A stretch of DNA of 64,000 nt from Treponema bryantii (GTDB lineage Bacteria; Spirochaetota; Spirochaetia; Treponematales; Treponemataceae). The notes beneath the pieces are model-generated. The model worked only from the letters and a program-made list of their open reading frames with translations, searched no databases and was not told the DNA's origin. Positions 34,931 through 43,074 of this stretch are shown here, in pieces (position 1 is the first letter of the stretch; every line of letters begins with the position of its first letter). Location: NCBI GenBank assembly GCA_015061465.1, contig SUWN01000003.1:1-64000 (forward strand), given 5' to 3'. The position numbers and the translations under genes were made by a program.

Positions 34931-36483
34931 CCGCAAAGGATTTGAAAAACGCACTTTTACAGGAAGCGGTGCAAGGTAAATTAGTTCCTCAAATAGCAAG
35001 CGAAGGGAATGCAAGAGATTTACTGGAAGAAATACGAAAAGAAAGAGGGGAAAGCCTTCCCCTCGCTCCAGTTCGCAAGCGATCTTCCGCTACCCCTTCT
35101 GCGGGCTCAAACGCCGCCCGCAACGCCCGCTTTGCTCCAATTACAGAAGATGAAATACCGTTTGATATTCCAGAAAACTGGTGCTGGTGTAGATTAGGAG
35201 AAATTTGTAATGAAATTAAAAGAGGAAAATCACCAAAATACGCTGATAAAAGTAATTTCTTAGCATTTGCTCAAAAATGTAATGTCAAAACCGGCGGAAT
35301 TGATTTAAGTCTTGCGTTGTATCTTGATGAAAACTCAATTGGAAGATATTCAGAAGCAGATAATCTTATTCAAGACGATATAGTTATCAATTCAACAGGT
35401 GGTGGAACTATGGGGCGTGTCGGATTGTACGAAACAAAAGTTCCTGCTGGAATAAAGGGAGTTTATCCAGATAGCCATGTTACTGTTATTCGTTCCATTG
35501 GCAACATCAATCAACATTATCTTTATTACGTTCTAAAATTAAACCAACCTGTATTGGAAAAGAATGGAACTGGTTCTACAAATCAGACTGAACTAAAACC
35601 AGCAGTTCTTGCTGATTTTGTTATTCCTCTTCCTCCCCTTTCTGAACAAAAACGCATAGTTGCTGCACTTGAAAAGTTCATTCCGCTCATAGAAGAATAC
35701 GGCAAAAAAGAAACAGAACTCAAAGCCCTTAATGAACAAATCGGCACACTCACAAAAAAAGCAATCCTGCAGGAAGCCGTTCAGGGAAAAATTGTTCCAC
35801 AAATTGTCGCTGAAGGAAACGCAAAAGATTTACTGGAAGAAATAAAGAAAGAAAAAGCAAAAGTCGCTGGCAAAGCCAGCTCAACGAGTTTTGCAAGCAA
35901 AACTCGCTCAAAAGAATTTCCGCCCATCACAGACGATGAAATTCCTTTTGATATTCCAGAGAATTGGTGTTGGTGTAGATTGGGAGAAATTGTTAATTAT
36001 AAAATGGGAAAAACACCTCCTAGAGCTGAATCAGAATGGTGGGGAACCAAAGAAGATACACCATGGATTTCAATTGCAGATATGGTTGCTGATGGTCATA
36101 TAAATAAAACAAAAGAGTTTATGTCAAAGAAAGCTATCAAGGAAGTTTTTAATAATGCTGTTTCCAAAGCAGGAACTCTAATAATGAGTTTTAAACTAAC
36201 AGTTGGAAGAGTTTCTATTCTGGATATTGATGCTACCCACAATGAGGCAATTATTTCAATTTATCCTTATATTGATAATGATAACATCACAAGAAATTAT
36301 TTATTTAAATTACTACCTTTATTATCACAAAATGGAGATGCTAAAGATGCTATTAAAGGAAGAACATTAAATTCGACAAGTTTATCTAATATGATTATAC
36401 CATTACCACCACTTGCTGAACAAAAACGTATAGTGGCTGCAATTGAAAAAATGCTTCCATTGTGCGAAAAGCTTGGAGAATAA
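34927..36483 (+). CDS. hsdS: Type I restriction specificity subunit, full length (two TRDs)
   Basis: 518 residues in two similar halves. Each half has a conserved helix (LLQEAVQGKLVPQIASEGNA; ILQEAVQGKIVPQIVAEGNA), a DLLEEI(R/K)KE helix end, a variable hairpin-encoded linker, the entry motif DEIPFDIPENWCWCRLGEI and a TRD ending IPLPPL(S/A)EQKRIVAA(L/I)EK. TRD1 spans about 78-235 and TRD2 about 345-500. The two TRDs differ from each other and from the half-subunit TRD, giving three recognition halves at the locus. Homologous recombination between the direct repeats could exchange or delete TRDs. Confidence 0.95.
   Translation: MTAKDLKNALLQEAVQGKLVPQIASEGNARDLLEEIRKERGESLPLAPVRKRSSATPSAGSNAARNARFAPITEDEIPFDIPENWCWCRLGEICNEIKRGKSPKYADKSNFLAFAQKCNVKTGGIDLSLALYLDENSIGRYSEADNLIQDDIVINSTGGGTMGRVGLYETKVPAGIKGVYPDSHVTVIRSIGNINQHYLYYVLKLNQPVLEKNGTGSTNQTELKPAVLADFVIPLPPLSEQKRIVAALEKFIPLIEEYGKKETELKALNEQIGTLTKKAILQEAVQGKIVPQIVAEGNAKDLLEEIKKEKAKVAGKASSTSFASKTRSKEFPPITDDEIPFDIPENWCWCRLGEIVNYKMGKTPPRAESEWWGTKEDTPWISIADMVADGHINKTKEFMSKKAIKEVFNNAVSKAGTLIMSFKLTVGRVSILDIDATHNEAIISIYPYIDNDNITRNYLFKLLPLLSQNGDAKDAIKGRTLNSTSLSNMIIPLPPLAEQKRIVAAIEKMLPLCEKLGE
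35045..35130. repeat. G/C-rich palindromic insertion in the first linker of full-length hsdS
   Basis: GAGGGGAA-AGCC-TTCCCCTC (35045-35064) is a perfect 8-bp hairpin. TCGC-AA-GCGA and GCGGGC (35101-35106)/GCCCGC (35116-35121) follow. The segment is in frame, encodes Ala/Pro/Arg-rich residues and is clearly more G/C-rich than the rest of the gene. Confidence 0.65.
35866..35906. repeat. Two hairpins in the second linker of full-length hsdS
   Basis: GCTGGC-AAA-GCCAGC (35866-35880) and CGAGTTTTGC-AA-GCAAAACTCG (35885-35906) are perfect 6-bp and 10-bp stems. They are in frame and lie at the same protein position as the other two insertions. Confidence 0.7.
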
Positions 36484-36486
36484 ATT

Positions 36487-37272
36487 ATGGATACAGAACA
36501 ATGTACTGAAATTACAAATAATTCAACACCTTTACGACAAGGAGATATTCTATATTTTTATGAAAACCAAGATGATGAAAAATATGGAATTGTTGTGACA
36601 GGAGATTGCGATATTGCTAGGAAAAAATGTCGAAGAATTATTTCCTATTGTACTATTACAACTGCAAAATTTTATCTTGCTACAGAAGTAATGTATGATG
36701 AATTTTTATCAAAGGAAATCAATAAGCTTGAAGAATCAGTGCTAAAAAATGTTTATAGAAAATTAAACGCTGAAAAATCGGAGACCTTTCTTTCAACATT
36801 ACTCAGTCTGGAATTAGATTACTTAATCAATTTATTAAAAGATAAAGATCTAATAACAAAAATAGAATTCCTAAAGTCAATCAAGGGTAAATCTGTATAT
36901 TCTATGGCAGATTGTATTAATATATATAAAATGAATACTAATAAAAATACTGTTACTGATGAAGAAATAAAGAAAATTAAAGGCAAATTTTTATCGAAAT
37001 TAGGTTCATTACCTGGCGATAAATATTATATTAGCGAAATACCAAATCAAAATGATAATTACGGTTATATAGTTCACTTAAGATTTATAAATACGATATC
37101 ACAAGATGATATTGCAAATCAAAATGGTTTATATCGTATCGGACATTTAGATGCACCGTATCTATATAAATTGACTCAAAAATTAGGTGCCGTTTTTTCA
37201 GATATTGGTGAACCTGAAGAATTTGAAAAGAACAGGACTGAAATAAATAATATTCTTATTAAGGAGTTATGA
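36487..37272 (+). CDS. Unrecognised 261-aa protein paired with a helicase
   Basis: I do not recognise a named family. The N-terminus STPLRQGDILYFYENQDDEK then YGIVVTGDCDIARKKC looks like a beta-rich core with a conserved-looking GDCD acidic/Cys site. The middle (about 75-165) is helical and charged. The C-terminus YRIGHLDAPYLYKLTQKLGAVFSDIGEP resembles an end motif shared by several mobile-element-borne proteins (impression only). There is no signal peptide or transmembrane helix. It starts 3 bp after hsdS and ends 1 bp before the helicase gene, so it is very likely that helicase's partner. Codon use is markedly A/T-richer than in hsdM. Confidence 0.65.
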   Translation: MDTEQCTEITNNSTPLRQGDILYFYENQDDEKYGIVVTGDCDIARKKCRRIISYCTITTAKFYLATEVMYDEFLSKEINKLEESVLKNVYRKLNAEKSETFLSTLLSLELDYLINLLKDKDLITKIEFLKSIKGKSVYSMADCINIYKMNTNKNTVTDEEIKKIKGKFLSKLGSLPGDKYYISEIPNQNDNYGYIVHLRFINTISQDDIANQNGLYRIGHLDAPYLYKLTQKLGAVFSDIGEPEEFEKNRTEINNILIKEL

Positions 37273-37273
37273 G

Positions 37274-39445
37274 ATGAAAAATTTGGTATTAACAGAACAA
37301 TCAATATTATTAGTGGCAAATACAATAAACGAGACTGTTTTAAAAAATAATGAATTTCAAAATTCTGATAAATATTATAAAATATCTATATCCGATGAAA
37401 CGGATGTTATTCTTTCGGGAAAGTCAAAGGATTCTCATATACAAACACTGCCTTTTATAATTATAGATAAATGTTTTTTTGATGCATTTTGCAATAACTA
37501 TAATATTATTTCAGATGCATTGTTGGAAATACAAAGTCTTGTTGTAAGATATAATCAAAATCATAATTTACTTGGCTATATTCCTTCGAAAGCATTTTGT
37601 AAAAACAATCGCATAGTTTTAAACGTTGATAAATACCATATATTTATAATAGTTAATACAAATCAGACCGGAGCTTTCTTTGTTTTTAATGTAACAACTT
37701 CTAAAAATGAGCGCATTGAAGATGCAACTCCAAATATGGACTTATTTGATTCTGTATTAAATTCTCGTACAACTATTGAGGATTTATATAATAAACAAAA
37801 AACAGAACGAAAAGTTTTAGTAGAAGACGATATAAAATTTGATTTATATTTTAATGATGAGCAACAAAGAGCTTATACTTATGAGGATTGGGTAAAGCAT
37901 TTATCGCATTTGCAATCTGCATTCTTAAGTAAACCTGCCGAAAAGGCTATTAAACTACGGGGGCCTGCTGGAACTGGAAAAACTTTGGCTATGGAGCTTA
38001 AAGCGATAAAATTGATAAGAGAACATCCAGAATCAAGGATTCTTTTTACTTGTCATAGTTGGGCTGTTGCTTGTCAAGTCAGTGATTTTATCAGCAATTT
38101 GGATTATGAAGCTGGAACTAAAATTGATGCTTTCCCCTTGCTTTCGTTAGCAGAAAGTAAAGTCCCTATTGGAGATTATGACACTTTAATACTGGGAGAT
38201 GACAGCTATAGTGGAAAAATTGAACAAATAAAAATCTTGAATGAAATAATTCTTGAATATCAAAAAAGTGATTGGAAATTATTACAGGCAAAATGTTCAA
38301 AAGAATTTAGAGATCAATTTAATTCTATCTCAGATGTTAACAAAAATTTTACATGGGATATTATGATTGAAATTACATGCATTATTATGGCTAATGGATT
38401 TAAACCAATTCAAACAGATAAAGAAAAATATTTTGAACTTGAGCGTAGAAATTGGATGATTGCATTAAATTCTAAAACAGAAAAAGAAATTATTTTTAAT
38501 ATTTATGAAAAGTTAATATATAAACTAAATGCAGAAGGAAAAATAACCTCAGATCAGATTATTAACGATTATATAAATATACTAACTATGTTTACATGGT
38601 TTAGGGCAAGAAAAAATGAAGGCTATGATTATATTTTTGTAGACGAAATGCAATTGTTTAATGCACAGGAAAAAGCTGTTCTTCAATATTTAACTAGAGA
38701 TCCTCAAAAGTATCCTGTATTAATAATGGCAATGGATCCAAAACAATCTGTTGATGAAGTTTATTCAGAATACGGAGTAACCGATGTATTTAAAGGTATG
38801 AACCCAGAAATAGAAAAGGAACTTGGGAACCCTGTTGATATTTGTCTTACAGAAGCTTATAGATATACTAAACAAATATTGAAATTCTTAAAACATATAG
38901 ATTCTTCCTATCCTACACTTGATTTTGGAGAAGATTGGAATAACAAAATACGAACTATTTCTTCAAATCAAGAAGACGGGATTCTACCTAAATTCTATTA
39001 TTGCAAAAATAAGCACGATGAGATAAAAATGGCAATTAATAAAGCCAAAGAATTATCTGGAAGTACAAGGGTTGCAATACTTTCATTACAAGATGATTTA
39101 TTTACCTTTTTAATAGAAGAAACAAAAAAAGATTGTGATTTTAAGTTAATTGATTCTTCAAAAGTTACACATACTCTTAAACATGTAAGAAGAAATGTAT
39201 TTATTAGTAAACCATCATATGTTATTGGTTTACAATTCGAAGTCATTATTTTAGTTGGTTGCTACAGTATTTATAATGAGAATGCTCCAAATCAAAGTGG
39301 ATATAAACGAAGGTTTTTAAATGATTTATATTTAGGTGCCAGTAGAGCTAAAAAAGATTTGTATTTATATAGTAATAAAGAAGCCATTGCTATTCCAGAT
39401 GTTATAAAAACTGCATTGGATAATAAACTTCTTATACAAAAATAA
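37274..39445 (+). CDS. SF1 (UvrD-like) helicase with a novel N-terminal domain
   Basis: 723 residues. Residues 1-215 are an unrecognised alpha/beta domain. SF1 motifs follow: Walker A LRGPAGTGKTLAM (about 229-241), motif Ia-like ILFTCHSWAVACQ, Walker B YIFVDEMQLFNAQE, motif III LIMAMDPKQS, motif IV-like EAYRYTKQILKFLK, motif V IGLQFEVIILVG and motif VI LYLGASRAKKDLYLYS. It should translocate on or unwind nucleic acid using ATP. An AAGGAG site (37261-37266) serves the ATG at 37274. It lies downstream of a type I restriction locus with a dedicated partner gene, so an anti-phage role is a reasonable inference. It is not GajB: too long, and no OLD-type partner is present. Confidence 0.82.
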   Translation: MKNLVLTEQSILLVANTINETVLKNNEFQNSDKYYKISISDETDVILSGKSKDSHIQTLPFIIIDKCFFDAFCNNYNIISDALLEIQSLVVRYNQNHNLLGYIPSKAFCKNNRIVLNVDKYHIFIIVNTNQTGAFFVFNVTTSKNERIEDATPNMDLFDSVLNSRTTIEDLYNKQKTERKVLVEDDIKFDLYFNDEQQRAYTYEDWVKHLSHLQSAFLSKPAEKAIKLRGPAGTGKTLAMELKAIKLIREHPESRILFTCHSWAVACQVSDFISNLDYEAGTKIDAFPLLSLAESKVPIGDYDTLILGDDSYSGKIEQIKILNEIILEYQKSDWKLLQAKCSKEFRDQFNSISDVNKNFTWDIMIEITCIIMANGFKPIQTDKEKYFELERRNWMIALNSKTEKEIIFNIYEKLIYKLNAEGKITSDQIINDYINILTMFTWFRARKNEGYDYIFVDEMQLFNAQEKAVLQYLTRDPQKYPVLIMAMDPKQSVDEVYSEYGVTDVFKGMNPEIEKELGNPVDICLTEAYRYTKQILKFLKHIDSSYPTLDFGEDWNNKIRTISSNQEDGILPKFYYCKNKHDEIKMAINKAKELSGSTRVAILSLQDDLFTFLIEETKKDCDFKLIDSSKVTHTLKHVRRNVFISKPSYVIGLQFEVIILVGCYSIYNENAPNQSGYKRRFLNDLYLGASRAKKDLYLYSNKEAIAIPDVIKTALDNKLLIQK

Positions 39446-39454
39446 TACAAAAAT

Positions 39455-40378
39455 ATGGACCAAAAATTCCTAAAACGCTTTATTTCAGAATGTCCTCTTA
39501 CAGATTTTTCGGAAAACGGAAACATTACTGAAAGACAATTACAGCTTGATGAATATTTAGAACAATTCACAAACTTCCTTTATGCAAATGAAAATAAACT
39601 TATTCAACATTTCTGGCAAGAATATATTGCATCTTCAGAAATTGGATTACTCCAGAATTCAGAAATGCTCAGAAGGTGTTTTATTTTTCTGGATTGTGCT
39701 GCTGCAATTTATAACTATACGGCAAGAAAAAGCAAAGGTAAAAAGAACTCTCAAATTGCAGAACATATTTCTGTTCAGTTGCAAAATGATTTGAATCAAT
39801 ATAAAAGTATTCTGCTTCTTGCAATGAATGGCTGCTTTAATAGTGTGATTGTTGAATATCGTTCTCTATATGAAAGTTTTGTAATAGGACAGTATCTTGT
39901 TCAGAATCCAGACTTAGTTCCTGTTTATAAAGACCATCTTCAATTTCTTAGATATCATCTTACTCAGCTTGTTGGAAACAGCACACCGGAATGGGATAAA
40001 ATACACGATGATTATTTGAATAAATACGGGAAAGAGTTTGCAGAAAACTATGGCTGGACCAAAAGCAAAATTCCGAATAAAAAAGATAGAAAAATTGGAA
40101 CTTTGGCAAAAGAATGTAATTTGGAAAATTCATTCACCGTTCTATACAAGTATTCTAGTAGTTATGTTCATTCTTCGGCCTTTTCAGTATCGACGAGACC
40201 AGATTTATCTCAGATAAAAATATTCTTTCAGGTTGCTATGCACTTTATAAAATCAGAGATAACAGATTATCTTCGAGAAAGCAAGCTACCTGCAAAAGAT
40301 GAAGTTATTATGCGGAATATTCTGGTATTTTTATATCAGGATTTTGAAAAACTAGATAAAACAAATAATTCAATTTAA
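39455..40378 (+). CDS. DUF5677-like helical protein
   Basis: 307 residues, largely helical. The central MNGCFNSVIVEYRSLYESFVIGQYL and later LYKYSSSYVHSSAFSV match the layout of DUF5677 proteins, in which an Arg-containing helix and a YxxxSxxxH helix recall HEPN-like folds. RNase activity is therefore possible but unproven. It begins 9 bp after the helicase stop codon with a weak ribosome site and may be a third member of the helicase module or separate cargo. Confidence 0.65.
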   Translation: MDQKFLKRFISECPLTDFSENGNITERQLQLDEYLEQFTNFLYANENKLIQHFWQEYIASSEIGLLQNSEMLRRCFIFLDCAAAIYNYTARKSKGKKNSQIAEHISVQLQNDLNQYKSILLLAMNGCFNSVIVEYRSLYESFVIGQYLVQNPDLVPVYKDHLQFLRYHLTQLVGNSTPEWDKIHDDYLNKYGKEFAENYGWTKSKIPNKKDRKIGTLAKECNLENSFTVLYKYSSSYVHSSAFSVSTRPDLSQIKIFFQVAMHFIKSEITDYLRESKLPAKDEVIMRNILVFLYQDFEKLDKTNNSI

Positions 40379-40406
40379 TATTAATGAAGTCGTAAGGAGT
40401 TTCTTT

Positions 40407-40946
40407 ATGTCTAACCTAAAACTAATCCACGGCAGTTGTGCCGATCAAACAGCAGATGCAGTTGTAAATGCTGCAAACTCAGGACTCTGGGAAGGCGGTG
40501 GCATCTGTGGCGTTATTTTTAGTAAATGCGGTCCTAAGGAATTAGCACAGGAATGTTCAAATTATCAAACTCCAATAAAGGATGGAAACGCAGTAATCAC
40601 ATCTGCCTGTAAGATGAAGAATGCAAAATACATTATACATGCAGTTGGTCCAGATTTCAGACAAACTCCAAAAGCCTTTCTTGAACTGTTTAATGCTTAT
40701 TACAATTCACTTGTGCTTTTGAAAGATAATAATTTACACAGTATCTCTTTTCCGCTAATCAGTTCAGGAATTTTTGCAGGAAACCTTCCTAATCCTGCAG
40801 AAGAATCAGCTAAACAGTGCTGCAGGGCTTATAAAAAATTCATTCAGGACTATCCTGAGTATGATATTGATGTTCTGCTTTGTGCATTTACCTCCGCAGA
40901 ATATAATGCTGCAAAAACTATATTCAATAATATAGAAAACAAATAG
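40407..40946 (+). CDS. Macro-domain ADP-ribose-processing protein
   Basis: 179 residues, a single macro domain. ADP-ribose-binding features are visible: IHGSCADQTADAVVNAANSGLWEGGGICGVIF (loop 1, positions about 8-39) and ISFPLISSGIFAGNLPNP (loop 2, about 111-128). Such proteins deacetylate O-acetyl-ADP-ribose or remove ADP-ribose from proteins or nucleic acid. An AAGGAG ribosome binding site precedes it. Its position in a mobile defence-like region and the PARG gene at 42130 suggest ADP-ribose signalling. Confidence 0.92.
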   Translation: MSNLKLIHGSCADQTADAVVNAANSGLWEGGGICGVIFSKCGPKELAQECSNYQTPIKDGNAVITSACKMKNAKYIIHAVGPDFRQTPKAFLELFNAYYNSLVLLKDNNLHSISFPLISSGIFAGNLPNPAEESAKQCCRAYKKFIQDYPEYDIDVLLCAFTSAEYNAAKTIFNNIENK

Positions 40947-41142
40947 AAGGATAATTAATTTTTATCGGGCAGTTCAGCACGGAAAAGCTATTGTCATAGA
41001 TGCAACTTCAGAGATGCTTGCAGCTTTAACAGAAGACGATGCTGACATTGTAAATAGAATTAATTTGCTGTTTGATATGATGGCTGAAGCGCAGGAAAAA
41101 GTTTTTGGCCCTATCGTGGAAAAGACTCTTAAAAAAAATTAA
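40936..41142 (+). pseudogene. 3' remnant of an unidentified gene
   Basis: An open frame without a start codon at its 5' end runs to TAA at 41140-41142. It encodes RAVQHGKAIVIDATSEMLAA and LTEDDADIVNRINLLFDMMA, then ends near TLKKN. A stop lies just upstream (near 40934), so the 5' part has been lost. The parent family is not recognised. It occupies the left half of the gene-poor stretch 40947-41340. Confidence 0.5.
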
Positions 41143-41172
41143 AATCTTCTATTAATATTAATACGGTGTTTA

Positions 41173-41206
41173 TCGGGAACTTTTCCCGACTACCACAATT
41201 TGGTAG
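41173..41206. repeat. Two adjacent hairpins
   Basis: TCGGGAA-CTT-TTCCCGA (41173-41189) and CTACCA-CAATT-TGGTAG (41190-41206) are perfect stems side by side, 30 bp after the gene remnant. No T-run of terminator length follows. The rest of 41207-41340 shows nothing clear. Confidence 0.55.
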
Positions 41207-41340
41207 TAAAAATGGGTAGAAAAAAGTATTTTTCGTTATAGTTTGATATAGCGTTTTGCTTGACCAAACAGCAAAAACACCATAAAATTCAATTAAATTA
41301 AAAAGTTTCTACTCCAAAAGAAATTATTACGAAAGAAGAA

Positions 41341-41676
41341 ATGATAGCAAATCTTCATAAAAATCCATATTACAATTCGATTGTTTCAGTTGTTCCTGAT
41401 TTTGAAAAATACTGCGTTTTCCTGTTAATAAATGAATTACTTACTTATAACGGAAGCTGTCTTTGTCGTACTGATAACTGGTCCAAATACTATTATTCTA
41501 ATCTGCTCTATGATCCATTTTTAAAACTTCTTGAAGTAAGAAAATTGATTGAAGCTTCCTACAGAAAGTTGTTTGGTCTTCCAGAATCCATGAAACCAAA
41601 AGCCCAGTATGGTGACACTTACATGGGATATGAAATTTATGTTAGAGAACCATTAAGGAAGATTCTGAAAAGTTGA
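41341..41676 (+). CDS. Hypothetical protein, possibly a fragment
   Basis: 111 residues: MIANLHKNPYYNSIVSVVPD, then a hydrophobic-aromatic stretch YCVFLLINELLTY and a Tyr-rich middle. The frame is open 13 codons upstream of the ATG without another start, and no clear ribosome binding site is seen, so this may be the C-terminal part of a decayed gene. No family recognised. Confidence 0.4.
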   Translation: MIANLHKNPYYNSIVSVVPDFEKYCVFLLINELLTYNGSCLCRTDNWSKYYYSNLLYDPFLKLLEVRKLIEASYRKLFGLPESMKPKAQYGDTYMGYEIYVREPLRKILKS

Positions 41677-41718
41677 TAGGATTAAAATAAAACTTTACTT
41701 CAATTTGCTGACAGAACT

Positions 41719-42129
41719 TTACCAGATTTTCCCCCGATTCTTTTTAATTTCGCTTCTGATTTTCTTCAGTTTTAGTTTTCGTTCTTTGCTGGCAAGAGTA
41801 GGTTTTGTTTTTATCCGTTTTTTGGGAATAACTAAAGCCTGTACAATTTTTGCTTCAAGGCGGGAAAGTGCAATTTCACGATTTCGCTCCTGATAACGTT
41901 CATCGTCCACATCTAAAAAAAGACAATCTTCTTTGTTGATATTTGCTGAAAGTTTTTTGCGCAATCGTTCAATTTCAACATCACTAAGTCCATCAAGAGC
42001 CCCAATTGGCAAAATCAAATGAACTTTTGTGTTCACTTTATTCACATTTTGACCGCCATTCCCGCCACTCCTTGCAAAAGTCATTTGAGAATTATTGATT
42101 ATTGATTCATGAAGCTTTGTTCGTTCCAT
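41719..42129 (-). CDS. ArfB-like peptidyl-tRNA hydrolase (RF-1 domain)
   Basis: 136 residues. The GGQ catalytic motif is in FARSGGNGGQNVNKVNTKV (about 19-37), the RF-1 domain runs to about residue 100, and a basic tail rich in Lys/Arg follows (SKERKLKLKKIRSEIKKNRG). ArfB/YaeJ proteins insert this basic tail in the empty mRNA channel of stalled ribosomes and release the nascent chain. The length is typical. It begins directly after the stop codon of the PARG-like gene. Confidence 0.9.
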   Translation of the reverse strand: MERTKLHESIINNSQMTFARSGGNGGQNVNKVNTKVHLILPIGALDGLSDVEIERLRKKLSANINKEDCLFLDVDDERYQERNREIALSRLEAKIVQALVIPKKRIKTKPTLASKERKLKLKKIRSEIKKNRGKIW

Positions 42130-42969
42130 CTATTTTCCATTCATTATAACATTAAAAATTCTAAAATTAGAATCATCTCGTGGCGAACAATAAATTGCAA
42201 ATTCAATTGTTTCGAACGTATACTTAAATTCTTCTATTAATTTTTTATACGCACGAGCAACAACTTCAGGATTATTCATAAAAGCACCACACCCAAAAGC
42301 CCCTAGAATTACAACTTCATTTTTATTTGCCGCCGCAGTTTCTAAAATCTTTCTTCCACGTTTTATATGGATTTGTTCTAGTTCATCATCTGAAATCTTT
42401 GCAGTACTATTTCCATCACCAGAATTAAACGCATTGCTTGGACGTTCCCTAAGATTAGGCGCTGCACAAGTAATCACATTAACTTTTTTCCATTTATTTT
42501 CTGGCAAAAGACGTGGATAATTTGTATCAGATTTAAAAATCACCACATTAGGAGTATAAATCAAATCATCGTTATGAATAGGATTTGCATCACGCCTATG
42601 AGGTATATAAAAGTTTTTCCACATAAAATCTTCTGTAAGATTATAATAAAGGGTTGAACATCGACAAAGACTTTCTTCCTGAGCCGAAGAACCATTTACA
42701 ACTCCTCCCCCAGGGGTACTCGCCGATGCAAAATTCAACACTGCAACATTCTTGCCATCATACCCCATCGACGCTTCAAATGTTCTCTTTTTTGAAACAA
42801 TAATGTTTGCAGATTTTTCGTAAATCTGTTTTTCAAAAGCCACCGATTCATTTTCTAAAATCAACTTTTGTAATTTTGAAGACGATTTCCACGCCTGAAT
42901 CAAAAGCGGGTTTGTCTTACATAATTTTTCCGTATCTTGAAATATTTCTTTATTTTCTTCTCTACTCAT
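42130..42969 (-). CDS. Bacterial-type poly(ADP-ribose) glycohydrolase (TIGR02452 family)
   Basis: 279 residues. NFASASTPGGGVVNGSSAQEESLCR (about 74-98) holds the PARG signature GGG-x6-8-QEE with the catalytic Glu, and VILGAFGCGAFMNNPEVVA near 220-238 is the second macro-fold loop. The N-terminal helical extension is typical of the DUF2263/TIGR02452 group. It removes ADP-ribose chains or protein-linked ADP-ribose. It is coupled to arfB and lies within 2 kb of a separate macro-domain gene, so ADP-ribose turnover is represented twice in the accessory region. Confidence 0.92.
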   Translation of the reverse strand: MSREENKEIFQDTEKLCKTNPLLIQAWKSSSKLQKLILENESVAFEKQIYEKSANIIVSKKRTFEASMGYDGKNVAVLNFASASTPGGGVVNGSSAQEESLCRCSTLYYNLTEDFMWKNFYIPHRRDANPIHNDDLIYTPNVVIFKSDTNYPRLLPENKWKKVNVITCAAPNLRERPSNAFNSGDGNSTAKISDDELEQIHIKRGRKILETAAANKNEVVILGAFGCGAFMNNPEVVARAYKKLIEEFKYTFETIEFAIYCSPRDDSNFRIFNVIMNGK

Positions 42970-43005
42970 TTTTCACCTGAATATTTTTCCACAATTTGTT
43001 ATAGA

Positions 43006-43063
43006 TAAAAAAAGCGAGTTTTTGTTTTACGATAATGCAAAAATCGAAAAAACAAAACTCGCT
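43006..43063 (-). terminator. Rho-independent terminator of the XRE gene
   Basis: Read on the minus strand, a 15-bp stem (43049-43063 with 43013-43028, one bulge, AGCGAGTTTTGTTTT) encloses a small CGA...TCG hairpin and is followed by seven T (43006-43012). It lies just after the stop codon of the XRE gene and separates it from the PARG/arfB unit. Confidence 0.85.
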
Positions 43064-43074
43064 AGGCACAAAGA

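Noticed and set aside
37274-39445. GajB of the Gabija system
   Set aside because: The helicase is longer, has a different N-terminal domain, and its partner shows no OLD-ATPase or TOPRIM motifs.
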